This document shows, piece after piece, positions 35,803 to 44,607 of a stretch of DNA of 64,000 nucleotides. The first letter of the stretch is position 1. Every line of letters begins with the position of its first letter. Source of the DNA: Fibrobacter sp. GTDB lineage: Bacteria; Fibrobacterota; Fibrobacteria; Fibrobacterales; Fibrobacteraceae. The notes below the pieces were generated by a model. It was not told the origin of the DNA, did no database searches, and saw nothing but the letters and a program-made list of their open reading frames with translations. The position numbers and the translations under genes were made by a program. The stretch is from NCBI GenBank assembly GCA_017550445.1, contig JAFZOV010000102.1, positions 1 to 64,000 on the forward strand. The letters are read 5' to 3'.

Positions 35803-35820
35803 GTTCACGATATGTTCACG
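35803..35820. promoter_or_regulatory. Direct repeat GTTCACG upstream of ugd
   Basis: Two exact GTTCACG copies (35803-35809, 35814-35820) are spaced by ATAT, giving an 11-base period, about one helical turn. They lie in the 151-base gap between ugd and the LTD/CotH gene, about 100 bases before the ugd start. They could be a protein-binding pair for the glycan operon. This is inference from spacing only. Confidence 0.25.
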
Positions 35821-35854
35821 GTGTTTATAAAAGGTCACCCATGTAAAAAACGGG

Positions 35855-38674
35855 TTACTTGAACACGGCGGAGAGCGATTCAATTTCGCCAGGGTTTACA
35901 ACACGGGTCTGTTCCAAAACGCCGTCGCTCCACCCCGCCCAAATGCCACCGGCAGTCGGAACCGCCGAGATAGTCACGGGAAACCCTTCAAAGAAATTCA
36001 CCGTCATCAAGTTTGCATCCAATTTCAAACCATGAACTAAAATTGTTCCTGAGCCCGTTACAGACAAAGTCACCGGAGATGCTTTTCCGAGTTCAAAGAA
36101 CTCCCGCAGTTCATCATAAACAACGCCGGGGCGATCCTCTGCAAAAATCTTGATAGACTGCAGTTGTCTGCTCATTCGCGATGCACTCTGTTTCCAACGT
36201 TTCTGGTCCTGCGGAATTTCTGGTTCAATTTCAGACATCATCTTGTCGATTCGCGTAAGCACACGGGAACTTTCGAAATTCATCTGCAACAGCACCGCCA
36301 TTCGATTTATGAATGCAGCCTTGAAACCTTCATTTTCAAGCATGCGACGCAACAGCAAAGTATGTTCAGGGCCATTCGGCCAACCTTCGCCATCTTCGGC
36401 GGTAACAAATTCAAAGATATTGTTTTTGTATTCGCTGTAATCGTTGCCCATGCCGAAATCAAGATCGTACAGGAACCATTTCCACTTGGTTTTCGGATTG
36501 GTGCCGCGCCACTTTTTCATGTTGTTCGCGGGCCAGTCGCGGTTATTCGCATATATTTCAGTCTGCATATAATTGATGTAATTGTCGACATCAATTTGCG
36601 ATTCCACATAGGCGTAATTATCTTCATTATCAAGGGTGTGAGTTTCAAGCCAGTTCGCAAGCGCCACATAATCTACCGCAGAGCCTGCCGATACTGAATT
36701 ATCCGCCTTGAGCAAATCGATTTCGTCAGGATCCAACCCGTAATGCGTTTCAAAATAATATTCGGTAGAACGTTCACGAATACTGTGGATGCCGTAATAT
36801 TCGCCGTTATAATACACCACCGCAAAACGCCCGCGCTGGTAATCCACGCCGAGCCCTTCACTTATAGAACTTGCAAGGCGGTCGCGAATGTAATCGTTCG
36901 GGAAGTTGCTTCCGTTATTACGCAGAATAAAAACCTTGAACTTTTTAAGTTCCGGAAATTCAGGGAACAGCGCATATTTTAGGCGTTTGTCACCATACAT
37001 TTCGCGGAAAGTAATCGAAACCGATTTTTTGTCATTTTGGCGGCTATAATTTCCAAAAATCTTGAGCCCGGCACGTTTTGCAAACGCAGGAGCATTCACG
37101 CCCGGCTCCATGAATTCGACCGTCACCGGAATTTCTTTATCGAGCCAGTAATTCGCACCATAATGCGGCTCCTTGCTCTGCGCAAAATTCCCTTCCATGT
37201 AGATTCCCGAATCCGGGTCAAATAGCGAATTCGGATCCGCAGTCAAGAACACCGCAGCTACCGCAGGTGCCGATTCAAAAACGTAGGTACGTGCCGTTTC
37301 TTCACCAGCAAGCGCTCCCGATGCAAAGGAGGCGCAGCGAATCGTTATGGTAGAGTCAATCTGCAACGATGTCGTCAGCGGACTTTCTGCCGTAGGCGCC
37401 AAGCCGCCCTTTTCGCAACGGACAGCCGCGTTTTCGGGGAAAGTCACCACAAATGGTGCCGAATAAAATCCCGATGGCGGCAATTCCGCGATAGTATCAA
37501 GAGATGGCGAACGCGATTCTACCACCGCCTGCGTTGCAAGTCCATAGGGCGAAGCGTCGCCATATCCAAAGCCAGTCGTGCCATCGGCACGCGCTCCATA
37601 GTTCCACGTCTTTCCGAGCGGCATTTCAGGGTACGCCACAGAATCCACAATCGCCGTATCGGCATTCACCAAATACAAGCGACCGCCCGACTTATTTAAC
37701 TTGAAAGACGCATGCGGTTCGTGGCCGCGATTGCGCGCGATGTAGCTAAAAACCTTGACTGTCACTTCTTGCGACTCGTTGCTTTCTGGGCTTACGCGAG
37801 TACCGTAGATATTTGCCAAATCAGGGAATGTGGTTCCGGTCGGAATCGCCGTACGATACACCGTCGAAGAATCTCCCGTTCCCGTAAAGACGATTTCATA
37901 GCCTTTCCAGTCGTCGATATCCGGCTGCGTCAAGCGGAAAGAAACCTTGCGGTCCTTGGTAATGTACGCTTGCATCAAAATTTCATTCGTGGCAGAAATA
38001 TCAATCACATCTTCTTTGTTTGAATTTCCTGTACCCACAAAAACAGCAATAGAAGACCAGCCCAATTCTTCGTTTTCACCCAATCTCATAATAGCACCAA
38101 AGCGACGTTCACCATCTTCCTTGAAGCAATTTTTACTCTCGTCCGGCAGCGGGTCTGCATAGCTTTCTCCCGGCGGATCGCTCTGCGCATCCGTCCATGT
38201 CCAGCAACCGGGGCCAATCATATTGAGTGTATCATGCGGCAATACATAATCAGGGTAATTCTTACCCGACATAAACACAAGCAAGAAAGTATTCGGCGCA
38301 ATCTTTACATTTCCAAATTTCCACTTGAAAGGTTCCGACTTAGAATCTGTCAAGTACATTCCAGACAAATTCACCGTATCTGCAGATGCATTAAAGAGTT
38401 CAACCCAACCATCATCACCACCTTCATGGTCGTCGTACACAAGATTGATGGGGTCCACTTCAGTAAACATGACCGCACCACCAACAAACGGGAGCGTCTT
38501 CTGGGAATCCACCTTGGAAGTGTCTTTGGGCACATCATCTTCAGAGATTTCGTCAACTCTCGTGGAGCGACTATTTGAATCAGAACATGCAGAGAAAAAT
38601 GCCGTTATAAAAACAGCAAAAAATACAGCACAAAACGAGGCTCCAGCCCGAAATTTCAAAACAGCCCTACACAT
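35855..38674 (-). CDS. Large lipoprotein with lamin-tail and CotH domains
   Basis: A protein of about 939 residues. I chose the ATG at 38674; a TTG lies one codon earlier. The lipobox is AFFSAC at about residue 30. Residues about 65-175 resemble a lamin-tail domain (MFTEVDP, WVELFNASADTVNLSGMYLTD). A region near 400-465 resembles chitobiase C-terminal-type modules (PPSGFYSAPFVVTF). Residues about 480-780 are a CotH-type kinase fold (LKIFGNYSRQ, FKVFILRNNGSNFPNDYIRD, YYGIHSIRERS, WFLYDLDFGMGN). The last 60 residues look like a small repeat-type surface domain (WAGWSDG). LTD-CotH proteins are exported. It is the third CotH protein in the window and the most diverged. Confidence 0.85.
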   Translation of the reverse strand: MCRAVLKFRAGASFCAVFFAVFITAFFSACSDSNSRSTRVDEISEDDVPKDTSKVDSQKTLPFVGGAVMFTEVDPINLVYDDHEGGDDGWVELFNASADTVNLSGMYLTDSKSEPFKWKFGNVKIAPNTFLLVFMSGKNYPDYVLPHDTLNMIGPGCWTWTDAQSDPPGESYADPLPDESKNCFKEDGERRFGAIMRLGENEELGWSSIAVFVGTGNSNKEDVIDISATNEILMQAYITKDRKVSFRLTQPDIDDWKGYEIVFTGTGDSSTVYRTAIPTGTTFPDLANIYGTRVSPESNESQEVTVKVFSYIARNRGHEPHASFKLNKSGGRLYLVNADTAIVDSVAYPEMPLGKTWNYGARADGTTGFGYGDASPYGLATQAVVESRSPSLDTIAELPPSGFYSAPFVVTFPENAAVRCEKGGLAPTAESPLTTSLQIDSTITIRCASFASGALAGEETARTYVFESAPAVAAVFLTADPNSLFDPDSGIYMEGNFAQSKEPHYGANYWLDKEIPVTVEFMEPGVNAPAFAKRAGLKIFGNYSRQNDKKSVSITFREMYGDKRLKYALFPEFPELKKFKVFILRNNGSNFPNDYIRDRLASSISEGLGVDYQRGRFAVVYYNGEYYGIHSIRERSTEYYFETHYGLDPDEIDLLKADNSVSAGSAVDYVALANWLETHTLDNEDNYAYVESQIDVDNYINYMQTEIYANNRDWPANNMKKWRGTNPKTKWKWFLYDLDFGMGNDYSEYKNNIFEFVTAEDGEGWPNGPEHTLLLRRMLENEGFKAAFINRMAVLLQMNFESSRVLTRIDKMMSEIEPEIPQDQKRWKQSASRMSRQLQSIKIFAEDRPGVVYDELREFFELGKASPVTLSVTGSGTILVHGLKLDANLMTVNFFEGFPVTISAVPTAGGIWAGWSDGVLEQTRVVNPGEIESLSAVFK

Positions 38675-38695
38675 CAAGGGTAATATATATTATTA

Positions 38696-38768
38696 ATTCA
38701 GATTTCGGAATTCGGAATTCAGAATTTTTTCATTATAATTCCGAATTCTGAACTCCTAATTCTGAACT
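38696..38768. repeat. Heptanucleotide array with inverted arms, ATTCAGA/ATTCGGA type
   Basis: The left arm is ATTCAGA, TTTCGGA, ATTCGGA, ATTCAGA (38696-38723). The right arm is ATTCCGA, ATTCTGA, ACTCCTA, ATTCTGA (38738-38765). The arms are complementary in type and enclose a T-rich centre. The right arm encodes the last codons and stop of the EamA transporter gene. Confidence 0.88.
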
Positions 38769-39598
38769 TTCTTGCGTCTTGGGCGGCGAACAATAAAGAG
38801 GCAGGCGCCAATCAGCACGAGAGTCACCGAAATTGCCTTACCCACGGGGAACGCCTCGGAGAACACCAACGCACCGGCAAGAGTCGGCACAGCGGCACCG
38901 ACAGCCGCACTGAACGGAATAATGAACAGGGCGCGACCGCGAGAGAACGACACCTGCGAATACAGGAAGGCAATGCCGTAAGTGGCGATATAACCAAGTG
39001 TCCTGAAATCCATCAAAAGGTTCGCCACCGAAGAAAGCTCGATGTGGTCCAAGTCGAAATCCATGGCAAGGCTCTTGTAGAAAGCGGCAGAAAGCCCAAA
39101 GCCCACGCCCATAATCAGAGAATCCACCATTTCGCGGTCCTTGACCCACAAGTGCGCCACCAACGTCACCGCGGAAAGTCCGCCCGCATACGCCCAGAGC
39201 ATGCCGATATTTTGCACCGCCGTGGATTCACCTAGATTTTCCACCGAGTACAAAAGGCCCGCCACCACAAAGCAAATTGCAATCACAATTCGCTTGGTCA
39301 AGGCCTCTTTCAAAATGCAAAAGCCCATCAGTGCCGTAAGCACTGGGTTCAGCACCATCATGGGCTGCACCTGACTCAAGTCATAGCGGGCCATGGCAAT
39401 GTAATAGCCGAGCGTGGCAAGTCCCGAACAGCAAATGCCTAGCCACCAGAATTTATTGGTAATAACGCCCTTAAAAAATTCCCAAGGCCTCGAAGTACCG
39501 CCCGTGCGCTTGCCCACCGTAGACACCCCCGATTTCTCGAGAATGTTCCCACAAGCAAACAAAAACGCCGGACCGATTGTCAGAAGAAGGAATAGCAT
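38756..39598 (-). CDS. EamA/DMT-family transporter
   Basis: A 280-residue inner-membrane protein of the drug/metabolite transporter superfamily with two EamA-like halves of about five helices each. It shows the expected pattern MLNPVLTALMGFCILKEALT in the first half and FSAAVGAAVPTLAGALVFSEAF in the second, then a basic C-terminus. The substrate is unknown. Its stop codon (TAG, 38756-38758) and last codons fall inside a heptamer repeat, so the repeat has set the C-terminus. It precedes the LTD/CotH gene on the same strand, but the hairpin-like repeat separates them, so they may not be co-transcribed. Confidence 0.86.
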   Translation of the reverse strand: MLFLLLTIGPAFLFACGNILEKSGVSTVGKRTGGTSRPWEFFKGVITNKFWWLGICCSGLATLGYYIAMARYDLSQVQPMMVLNPVLTALMGFCILKEALTKRIVIAICFVVAGLLYSVENLGESTAVQNIGMLWAYAGGLSAVTLVAHLWVKDREMVDSLIMGVGFGLSAAFYKSLAMDFDLDHIELSSVANLLMDFRTLGYIATYGIAFLYSQVSFSRGRALFIIPFSAAVGAAVPTLAGALVFSEAFPVGKAISVTLVLIGACLFIVRRPRRKKVQN

Positions 39599-39606
39599 AG
39601 TTAAAA

Positions 39607-39636
39607 AGTTACTAGTTACTAGTTACTAGTTCAGAG
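39607..39636. repeat. Heptanucleotide array AGTTACT next to the four-helix-bundle gene (3' side)
   Basis: Three AGTTACT units (39607-39627) are followed by AGTTCAGAG. The array supplies the stop codon and the last codons (NSELVTSN) of the gene at 39612. An inverted match lies at 40041-40063 on the other side of the gene. Confidence 0.88.
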
Positions 39637-40031
39637 TTTGTTGAAACTGTTTTTCTTTTTAATCTTCCCGAAATATCACTCATTGGATTAAGCAACGCCC
39701 TAAGCATTCTGCTAATTTCATCCAATAGAGAAAATATATCGCTTAATTCTTGTTTCTGCAGATAACCAATATTCGAACACAAAAGAAGTTGCGTTTCCAA
39801 TTCAGCCGAAGAACCCTTAGCTATTCTCAAAAAATAAGCTAATTCTGTTTTTGATTCTCTTGCACAGCCTTCTGCGATATTAGAAGGAATAGATACAACA
39901 GCTCGACGGATTTGATCTGACAACGCATATAATTCTTCCTTTGGCAATTTTTTTACAACAGCATAGACCATCTTAGCCAAGATCATCGATTTCTGCCAAA
40001 CAATTAAATCTTGATAATTCGAGACAGCCAT
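39612..40031 (-). CDS. Four-helix-bundle protein (S23/IVS-type)
   Basis: A 139-residue protein of the four-helix-bundle family first noted in intervening sequences of 23S rRNA genes (TIGR02436). Typical blocks are YQDLIVWQKSMILAKMVY, LSDQIRRAVVSIPSNIAEG and FLRIAKGSSAELETQL. The function is unknown in general. Here it is outside any rRNA gene. Both flanks carry the same heptamer type in opposite orientation. The 5' copy includes the probable ribosome-binding site (CTAGGGTG) and the 3' copy encodes the last eight residues and stop. This arrangement suggests the gene moved in, or was kept, as a small cassette (inference). Confidence 0.88.
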   Translation of the reverse strand: MAVSNYQDLIVWQKSMILAKMVYAVVKKLPKEELYALSDQIRRAVVSIPSNIAEGCARESKTELAYFLRIAKGSSAELETQLLLCSNIGYLQKQELSDIFSLLDEISRMLRALLNPMSDISGRLKRKTVSTNSELVTSN

Positions 40032-40040
40032 ATTAACACC

Positions 40041-40063
40041 CTAGTAACTAGTAACTCTGAACT
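40041..40063. repeat. Heptanucleotide repeat on the 5' side of the four-helix-bundle gene
   Basis: CTAGTAACTAGTAACT (40041-40056), followed by CTGAACT, is the exact reverse complement of 16 bases in the array at 39607-39629. The two copies therefore form inverted flanks around the 39612-40031 gene. Confidence 0.88.
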
Positions 40064-40076
40064 AAGAACTTCTTTA

Positions 40077-42440
40077 TCAGAATTCTGAACTATCGTATAT
40101 TTCCTGGTAAATCCAGTAGTTTCCCATGACGCGTTTCACGTAATCGCGGGTTTCCCAGTAGCTAATGTCTTCGGCACGGATATCCCAGGACTTGCCTTCG
40201 CCAGCGGCCTGCCAGCGCTTGGTGGGCTTGGGGCCGGCATTGTAGTTGCCGAGCACGTACATGTAGTCGTCATTGTATTCGGCCTTCAAGTCGACCAAGT
40301 AGCGAATACCCAGGCGAATGTTCATGTAGGCGTTAAACAGCTGGCGCGGTTCAAAGTTGGCAATGTTTTCCTTTTCGGCAAGCATCTTGCCAGTCGCGGG
40401 CATCACCTGCAGTAGGCCGCATGCACCTGCCGGCGACATGATTTCAAAGTTGAAAATCGATTCCTGGCGCATCACGCTGTACACGAAAAACGGATCGATG
40501 CGGTCACCGGAATGGAACTTCACCTGGTCCATGTACGGAATCGGGAACAGGTAATGCAACACATCGATGGGCGGCGCCATCAGGCGGCGTCGATCGATGT
40601 TGTTTTGGAACTGGCGAGCCAAGCGATACCCGGCAGCGGTTTCGCCCATTTCATAGAAAAGCTTGCCGTATTCGTACAAGAAATCCAGACGCTTTGCATT
40701 CTTCTTGCGGGCTTCATCGTAAAGGGCGAAAGCCTGTTCGCTAAAGCCGTACTGGAACAGCGTGCGGATGCGGTTATAGCGTTCCGGATTGTAAGTCGTG
40801 TCAGGCTTGCCCATCTTCTGCGAAGCGCGCACCCAGGCAAGGGTCTGTTCCGGAGCCATGCGCACGCCATGTGCATAAGGCACATCCTTCTCGTCCATCA
40901 ACTTGTAGCCCACCAACTTCATGCGGCTGCGATGCGCATAATAAGCCAGCGGAAAATCGCGAATACAATCCAGGTAGGCTTCACGCGCCAAGGAATCCTT
41001 CCCGACCCGCATATAGGCATCGCCCAAGAACATGCGGGCGCCACTTCCGCTCCAAAGGAACGGTTCCTTGGTCGCTTCAATCAACGCCGGAATAGCCTCG
41101 TTCCATTTTTCCTGCTTAAAGTACACAAAGCCGATACGGAACTTAGCCCATTGGCGTTTTACGTTGTTCTTAAAACGCTTATGTGCAAGCGTCTTATAGC
41201 AGACAATGGCGCTATCGTAGTTTTCTTTCTGTTCGTACTCAAAGCCTTTCACCCACAAGTTGTTGGCATTTTCCTTGCTGAACTGGCTAGCGTCCTGCAA
41301 AGACGCATCCATCTTGCGGATTTCCTTTTCGTAGCGACCGGCATTGTTGCGGTACAGGCGCAGAATCGACTGCATCCACAAGGGGCGAGCTTCAACAGAA
41401 TCCAACAGGAACTTAAACTGCTTAATGGATTCCTCGTCACGCTTGAGCGTACGCAAAGTCACGGCGCGCTTTTCCCACAAGGCGATACGCGTCGCCATAT
41501 CCAGCGAACTTGGCGGCAAATTTTTCTGCAGCGAATCCTCCGGCGGCGGGAGCGCAGCTTCCGGCGAAAGCGACACCAGCATCGAATCGAGAATCCTGAT
41601 AGAATCCAACAGCGTCAGGCATTCGCTGGCGTTGTCCTTGGCGCAAGCCATCTTGGCGTAGGCCACCTTTTCTTCCAAGGTTTCAGGGGCGCCACGGACC
41701 TTGCGGAGCCTGCGAATGGCAGCAAATGCAGAATCCTTATACACCGACGCACTTGTAAGGAGTTTCAGGTAAATACGCTTGGCATCCTTCATCTGCTTGA
41801 ACTGTTCCAGATACTGCGCATAGCGATAACGCAACGCCGCCGCATCGTCCGACTTCGGATACTTTTCCACAAACACCTTCAACGAATCCGCATGGGCGCG
41901 GTCACTCAAGGTAGAGTCAGCCATGGCCGCTTCAATCCTGAGTCTCGAAGCCGCCCTATCAAAAGACGCATCTTGGTCCAAATTCTTGTACAATCCAAGC
42001 ACCACGCGCATGTTCTTGTAGTCACGCAACTTGAACAGGCACTTGGCCATTCGCAAAATCACGGAACCATCTAACTGTGCATCACGACCGCGCAAGGAAT
42101 CGTAGGCAAAGTAAGCGCTGTCCCACTGTTCCTTGTAAAAGAACTGGGCTGCACGGGCAAAGTCACGAACATTCTTCGGTTGTAACGAGTCTACGCTCAA
42201 AGCCTTCAGGCGGTCGTAACGCACCACCACATCCTGGAACTGCGAAGGCGGAACCTGTTCCAACGACTCGTAAGGATTCGGAGGAGTAAAAGGCATCGAA
42301 GCAATCAAGCTGTCCGTCGCCAACATCGGAAGCGGCCCAGGCTGAGCAGAATCCTTTTTCGCAGGCTTAGATACAGGATCAATAGACTGCGCCAAAACCC
42401 CTGCGCAAGCCCATAAAACAACTAATAAAATTTCCTTCAT
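40077..42440 (-). CDS. Lytic murein transglycosylase with TPR-like superhelix (Slt-type)
   Basis: A protein of about 787 residues that cleaves peptidoglycan glycan strands in the periplasm. The ATG at 42440 opens a signal peptide (MKEILLVVLWACAGVLAQS); an in-frame TTG three codons earlier is less likely. Residues about 60-600 are helical and repeat-like, with TPR-type patterns (ESIKQFKFLL, WAKFRIGFVYFKQEKWNEAI), matching the superhelical arm of Slt70. The SLT domain near the C-terminus holds SVMRQESIFNFEIMSPAGACGLLQVMP with the catalytic Glu, and YVLGNYNAGPKPTKRW. It is separated from the ptsI gene by about 90 bases. Confidence 0.9.
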   Translation of the reverse strand: MKEILLVVLWACAGVLAQSIDPVSKPAKKDSAQPGPLPMLATDSLIASMPFTPPNPYESLEQVPPSQFQDVVVRYDRLKALSVDSLQPKNVRDFARAAQFFYKEQWDSAYFAYDSLRGRDAQLDGSVILRMAKCLFKLRDYKNMRVVLGLYKNLDQDASFDRAASRLRIEAAMADSTLSDRAHADSLKVFVEKYPKSDDAAALRYRYAQYLEQFKQMKDAKRIYLKLLTSASVYKDSAFAAIRRLRKVRGAPETLEEKVAYAKMACAKDNASECLTLLDSIRILDSMLVSLSPEAALPPPEDSLQKNLPPSSLDMATRIALWEKRAVTLRTLKRDEESIKQFKFLLDSVEARPLWMQSILRLYRNNAGRYEKEIRKMDASLQDASQFSKENANNLWVKGFEYEQKENYDSAIVCYKTLAHKRFKNNVKRQWAKFRIGFVYFKQEKWNEAIPALIEATKEPFLWSGSGARMFLGDAYMRVGKDSLAREAYLDCIRDFPLAYYAHRSRMKLVGYKLMDEKDVPYAHGVRMAPEQTLAWVRASQKMGKPDTTYNPERYNRIRTLFQYGFSEQAFALYDEARKKNAKRLDFLYEYGKLFYEMGETAAGYRLARQFQNNIDRRRLMAPPIDVLHYLFPIPYMDQVKFHSGDRIDPFFVYSVMRQESIFNFEIMSPAGACGLLQVMPATGKMLAEKENIANFEPRQLFNAYMNIRLGIRYLVDLKAEYNDDYMYVLGNYNAGPKPTKRWQAAGEGKSWDIRAEDISYWETRDYVKRVMGNYWIYQEIYDSSEF

Positions 42441-42531
42441 CACATCCAACCGAATAAACGCTCTTACAAGCGCGTCTTAAAATGAATGATTCCCCGCCCA
42501 ACGGTCGAGGAAGACTGTCCTTCTTTAATTC

Positions 42532-44355
42532 TCATTTCTTGCTGCTATCGACCTGTCCCACAAAACTCGATATACCCAGGTCACGAATTGTCTGGGCATA
42601 CTTGTTGTGCATATAGGTATTGACACTTTCGGCATCATCCATCTGCAACACCGTAAGCGCCGATTCACGAACATCTTCGAAGTTGATGGAACGGATAATT
42701 TTCTTGGTAGACATCACGCTCCAAGGCGTCATCGAAAGTTCATCCACACCAAGGCCCACCAGCAGCAAAACGCTCAAGGGGTCTGCACTCATTTCGCCGC
42801 AAACCGCCACAGGAATTCCTTCGCGGTGTGCCGCTTGCACCGTCTGATAAATCATGCTGAGCACAGCCGGATGATGAGGCTGGAACATATCCGTAATCAA
42901 TTCGTTCGTGCGGTCCACAGCAAGAGTAAACTGCACCAAGTCGTTCGTACCGATACTAAAGAAATCCACTTCCTTCGCGAGCTTATCCACGATCATCACG
43001 GCGGCAGGGACTTCGATCATCACGCCAATCTTGACTTTCGGAACCTTCTTGCCAGCCGCCTCAAGCTCCCTGCGGCATCTGACAATGCACTCCTTGGCGC
43101 GACGCAATTCTGTCATGCCCGAAATCATGGGCAACAAAAGACGCAGGTTCTCTTTGGTATTGGCCAACAGCAAGGCCTTCAGCTGCGTACAGAAAATATC
43201 TTCACGGTCCAGGCAAACGCGAATGGAACGCCACCCCATGAACGGGTTAGATTCGTTCACCGCCGTAATGCCATTCACCAGTTTGTCGCCACCGGCATCC
43301 AGAGTACGGATCGTCACCGGACAAGGATACATGGTCTCAAGAATGTAGCGGTACGCATCGCGCTGTTCATCCTGCGAAGGAGCTTCATTTCGCAGGAACA
43401 AAAATTCCGAACGGTAAAGACCGATACCCGTCGCACCAAAGTCGGTCACCTTTTCCGATTCCGACGGAAGTTCGATGTTGGCGTGCAAGGTAATGTACTT
43501 GCCGTCTCGGGTCATGGGTTCCAGCTGGCGCATGGTGAACAGCTCGCGGCGCTGCCGTTCAAAGACTTCCTGACGCCTGTAATATTCCTTGACGTCGTCC
43601 TGGCTCGGGTTGATTACAACCTGTCCGCTGGAACCATCAATAATAACCGTATCGCCCACTTTGACGAGGGCAGCAAAATTTCTCAAGCCAGACACCAACG
43701 GTATCTGGAGCGAACGCGCCAAAATAGCCACATGGCTTGTACGGCCACCGGTATCCATGGCAAGCCCCGCCACCTGGCCGGGCTTGATAGACATCAGCAA
43801 GCTCGGCAAAAGCTCATGACCAACCAAGACCACGCCTTCTTCAGAAGCCACGTCCTCCAGCACCGGTCCGGAATCTTCCATGGCCGCCATCAAGCGGTTA
43901 TACACGTCCCTCAGGTCGGCCGCCTTGTCACGCATGGCAGGCGAATCAATCTGTTCAAACTTGTCTATGTAGGCGCCAAGAACCACATGAAGCGCCCAGC
44001 GGGCATTCTTGCGTTCCTTGCGAATTTTATCGAGGGTCCCGTTTATCAGCGTGGGATCCTGCAAAATCATCAAATGAGTCGCAAAGATGAGGCTGTCCTT
44101 CATTCCCGTGCGACCTTCGGAAATTTCCTTAATCTGCGAAACTTCCTTTACCGTCTTGCGGACCGCTTTCAAGAATAGCTGTTCTTCATCCGCAAGGCGA
44201 CTTTCGGGGAGAGTTTCCTCCACCACCGAAATTTTCCGGTTAGTAACCGGGAAAACGCTCCCCATGGCAAAGCCCGGAGAGGCGGGAACACCCTTTAAAA
44301 CAGTACGGGTAGGTTCCGGCTTTTTCTTAGCAGGGTTCTTCGTTGAAGTGGTCAT
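42532..44355 (-). CDS. ptsI: Phosphoenolpyruvate-protein phosphotransferase (Enzyme I)
   Basis: A protein of about 607 residues that takes phosphate from PEP and passes it to HPr. I chose the ATG at 44355 (MTTSTKNPAKKKPEPT) with GGAAAG upstream; a longer frame to 44442 lies within ptsH and has no signal. The phosphorylated His is in GGRTSHVAI (about H208). The PEP-binding domain follows with GIGLYRSEFLFL, GGDKL, MIEVPAAV, SIGTNDLVQF and the Cys/Glu block VAVCGEMSADP. The start overlaps the ptsH end by 29 bases. No sugar-specific EII gene is nearby, so a regulatory PTS is likely, but EIIs may be elsewhere. Confidence 0.93.
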   Translation of the reverse strand: MTTSTKNPAKKKPEPTRTVLKGVPASPGFAMGSVFPVTNRKISVVEETLPESRLADEEQLFLKAVRKTVKEVSQIKEISEGRTGMKDSLIFATHLMILQDPTLINGTLDKIRKERKNARWALHVVLGAYIDKFEQIDSPAMRDKAADLRDVYNRLMAAMEDSGPVLEDVASEEGVVLVGHELLPSLLMSIKPGQVAGLAMDTGGRTSHVAILARSLQIPLVSGLRNFAALVKVGDTVIIDGSSGQVVINPSQDDVKEYYRRQEVFERQRRELFTMRQLEPMTRDGKYITLHANIELPSESEKVTDFGATGIGLYRSEFLFLRNEAPSQDEQRDAYRYILETMYPCPVTIRTLDAGGDKLVNGITAVNESNPFMGWRSIRVCLDREDIFCTQLKALLLANTKENLRLLLPMISGMTELRRAKECIVRCRRELEAAGKKVPKVKIGVMIEVPAAVMIVDKLAKEVDFFSIGTNDLVQFTLAVDRTNELITDMFQPHHPAVLSMIYQTVQAAHREGIPVAVCGEMSADPLSVLLLVGLGVDELSMTPWSVMSTKKIIRSINFEDVRESALTVLQMDDAESVNTYMHNKYAQTIRDLGISSFVGQVDSSKK

Positions 44356-44599
44356 TGAAGAGACTTTCCAGCTGCGAAGCGACCTGTTCCTCGTCTTCGC
44401 CATCAATTTCGAACGTGACCTGGGAGCCCGCCGGAATGGCAAGCATCATCACATTCAAGATGCTCTTGGCATTAGCCTTGGAGCCCTCGAACACAATGGA
44501 TATATCGCTCTTGGCCTGACCGGTGATATCTACAATCATGCCGGCGGGTCTCGCGTGTATCCCCAACTTGTTTGTTACCACCAATGTTTTTTCGATCAT
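44327..44599 (-). CDS. ptsH: HPr phosphocarrier protein
   Basis: A 90-residue carrier that passes phosphate from Enzyme I to acceptors. His15 lies in LGIHARPAG, the standard active site. Ser46 lies in ANAKSILNV, the position phosphorylated by HPr kinase in many bacteria, so control through HPrK/P is possible. The length is normal. It starts eight bases after the MlaD-like gene with GAGGAAAA as ribosome-binding site, and ptsI begins inside its last codons. The compact order mlaD-ptsH-ptsI implies one transcript. Confidence 0.95.
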   Translation of the reverse strand: MIEKTLVVTNKLGIHARPAGMIVDITGQAKSDISIVFEGSKANAKSILNVMMLAIPAGSQVTFEIDGEDEEQVASQLESLFNDHFNEEPC

Positions 44600-44607
44600 T
44601 GTTTTCC

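Noticed and set aside
40512..42074. 520-codon plus-strand frame opposite the lytic transglycosylase gene
   Set aside because: Antisense shadow of a gene with clear SLT motifs; no ribosome-binding site or domain.
42607..44178. 523-codon plus-strand frame opposite ptsI
   Set aside because: Antisense shadow of ptsI; the His- and Arg-rich product matches no family.
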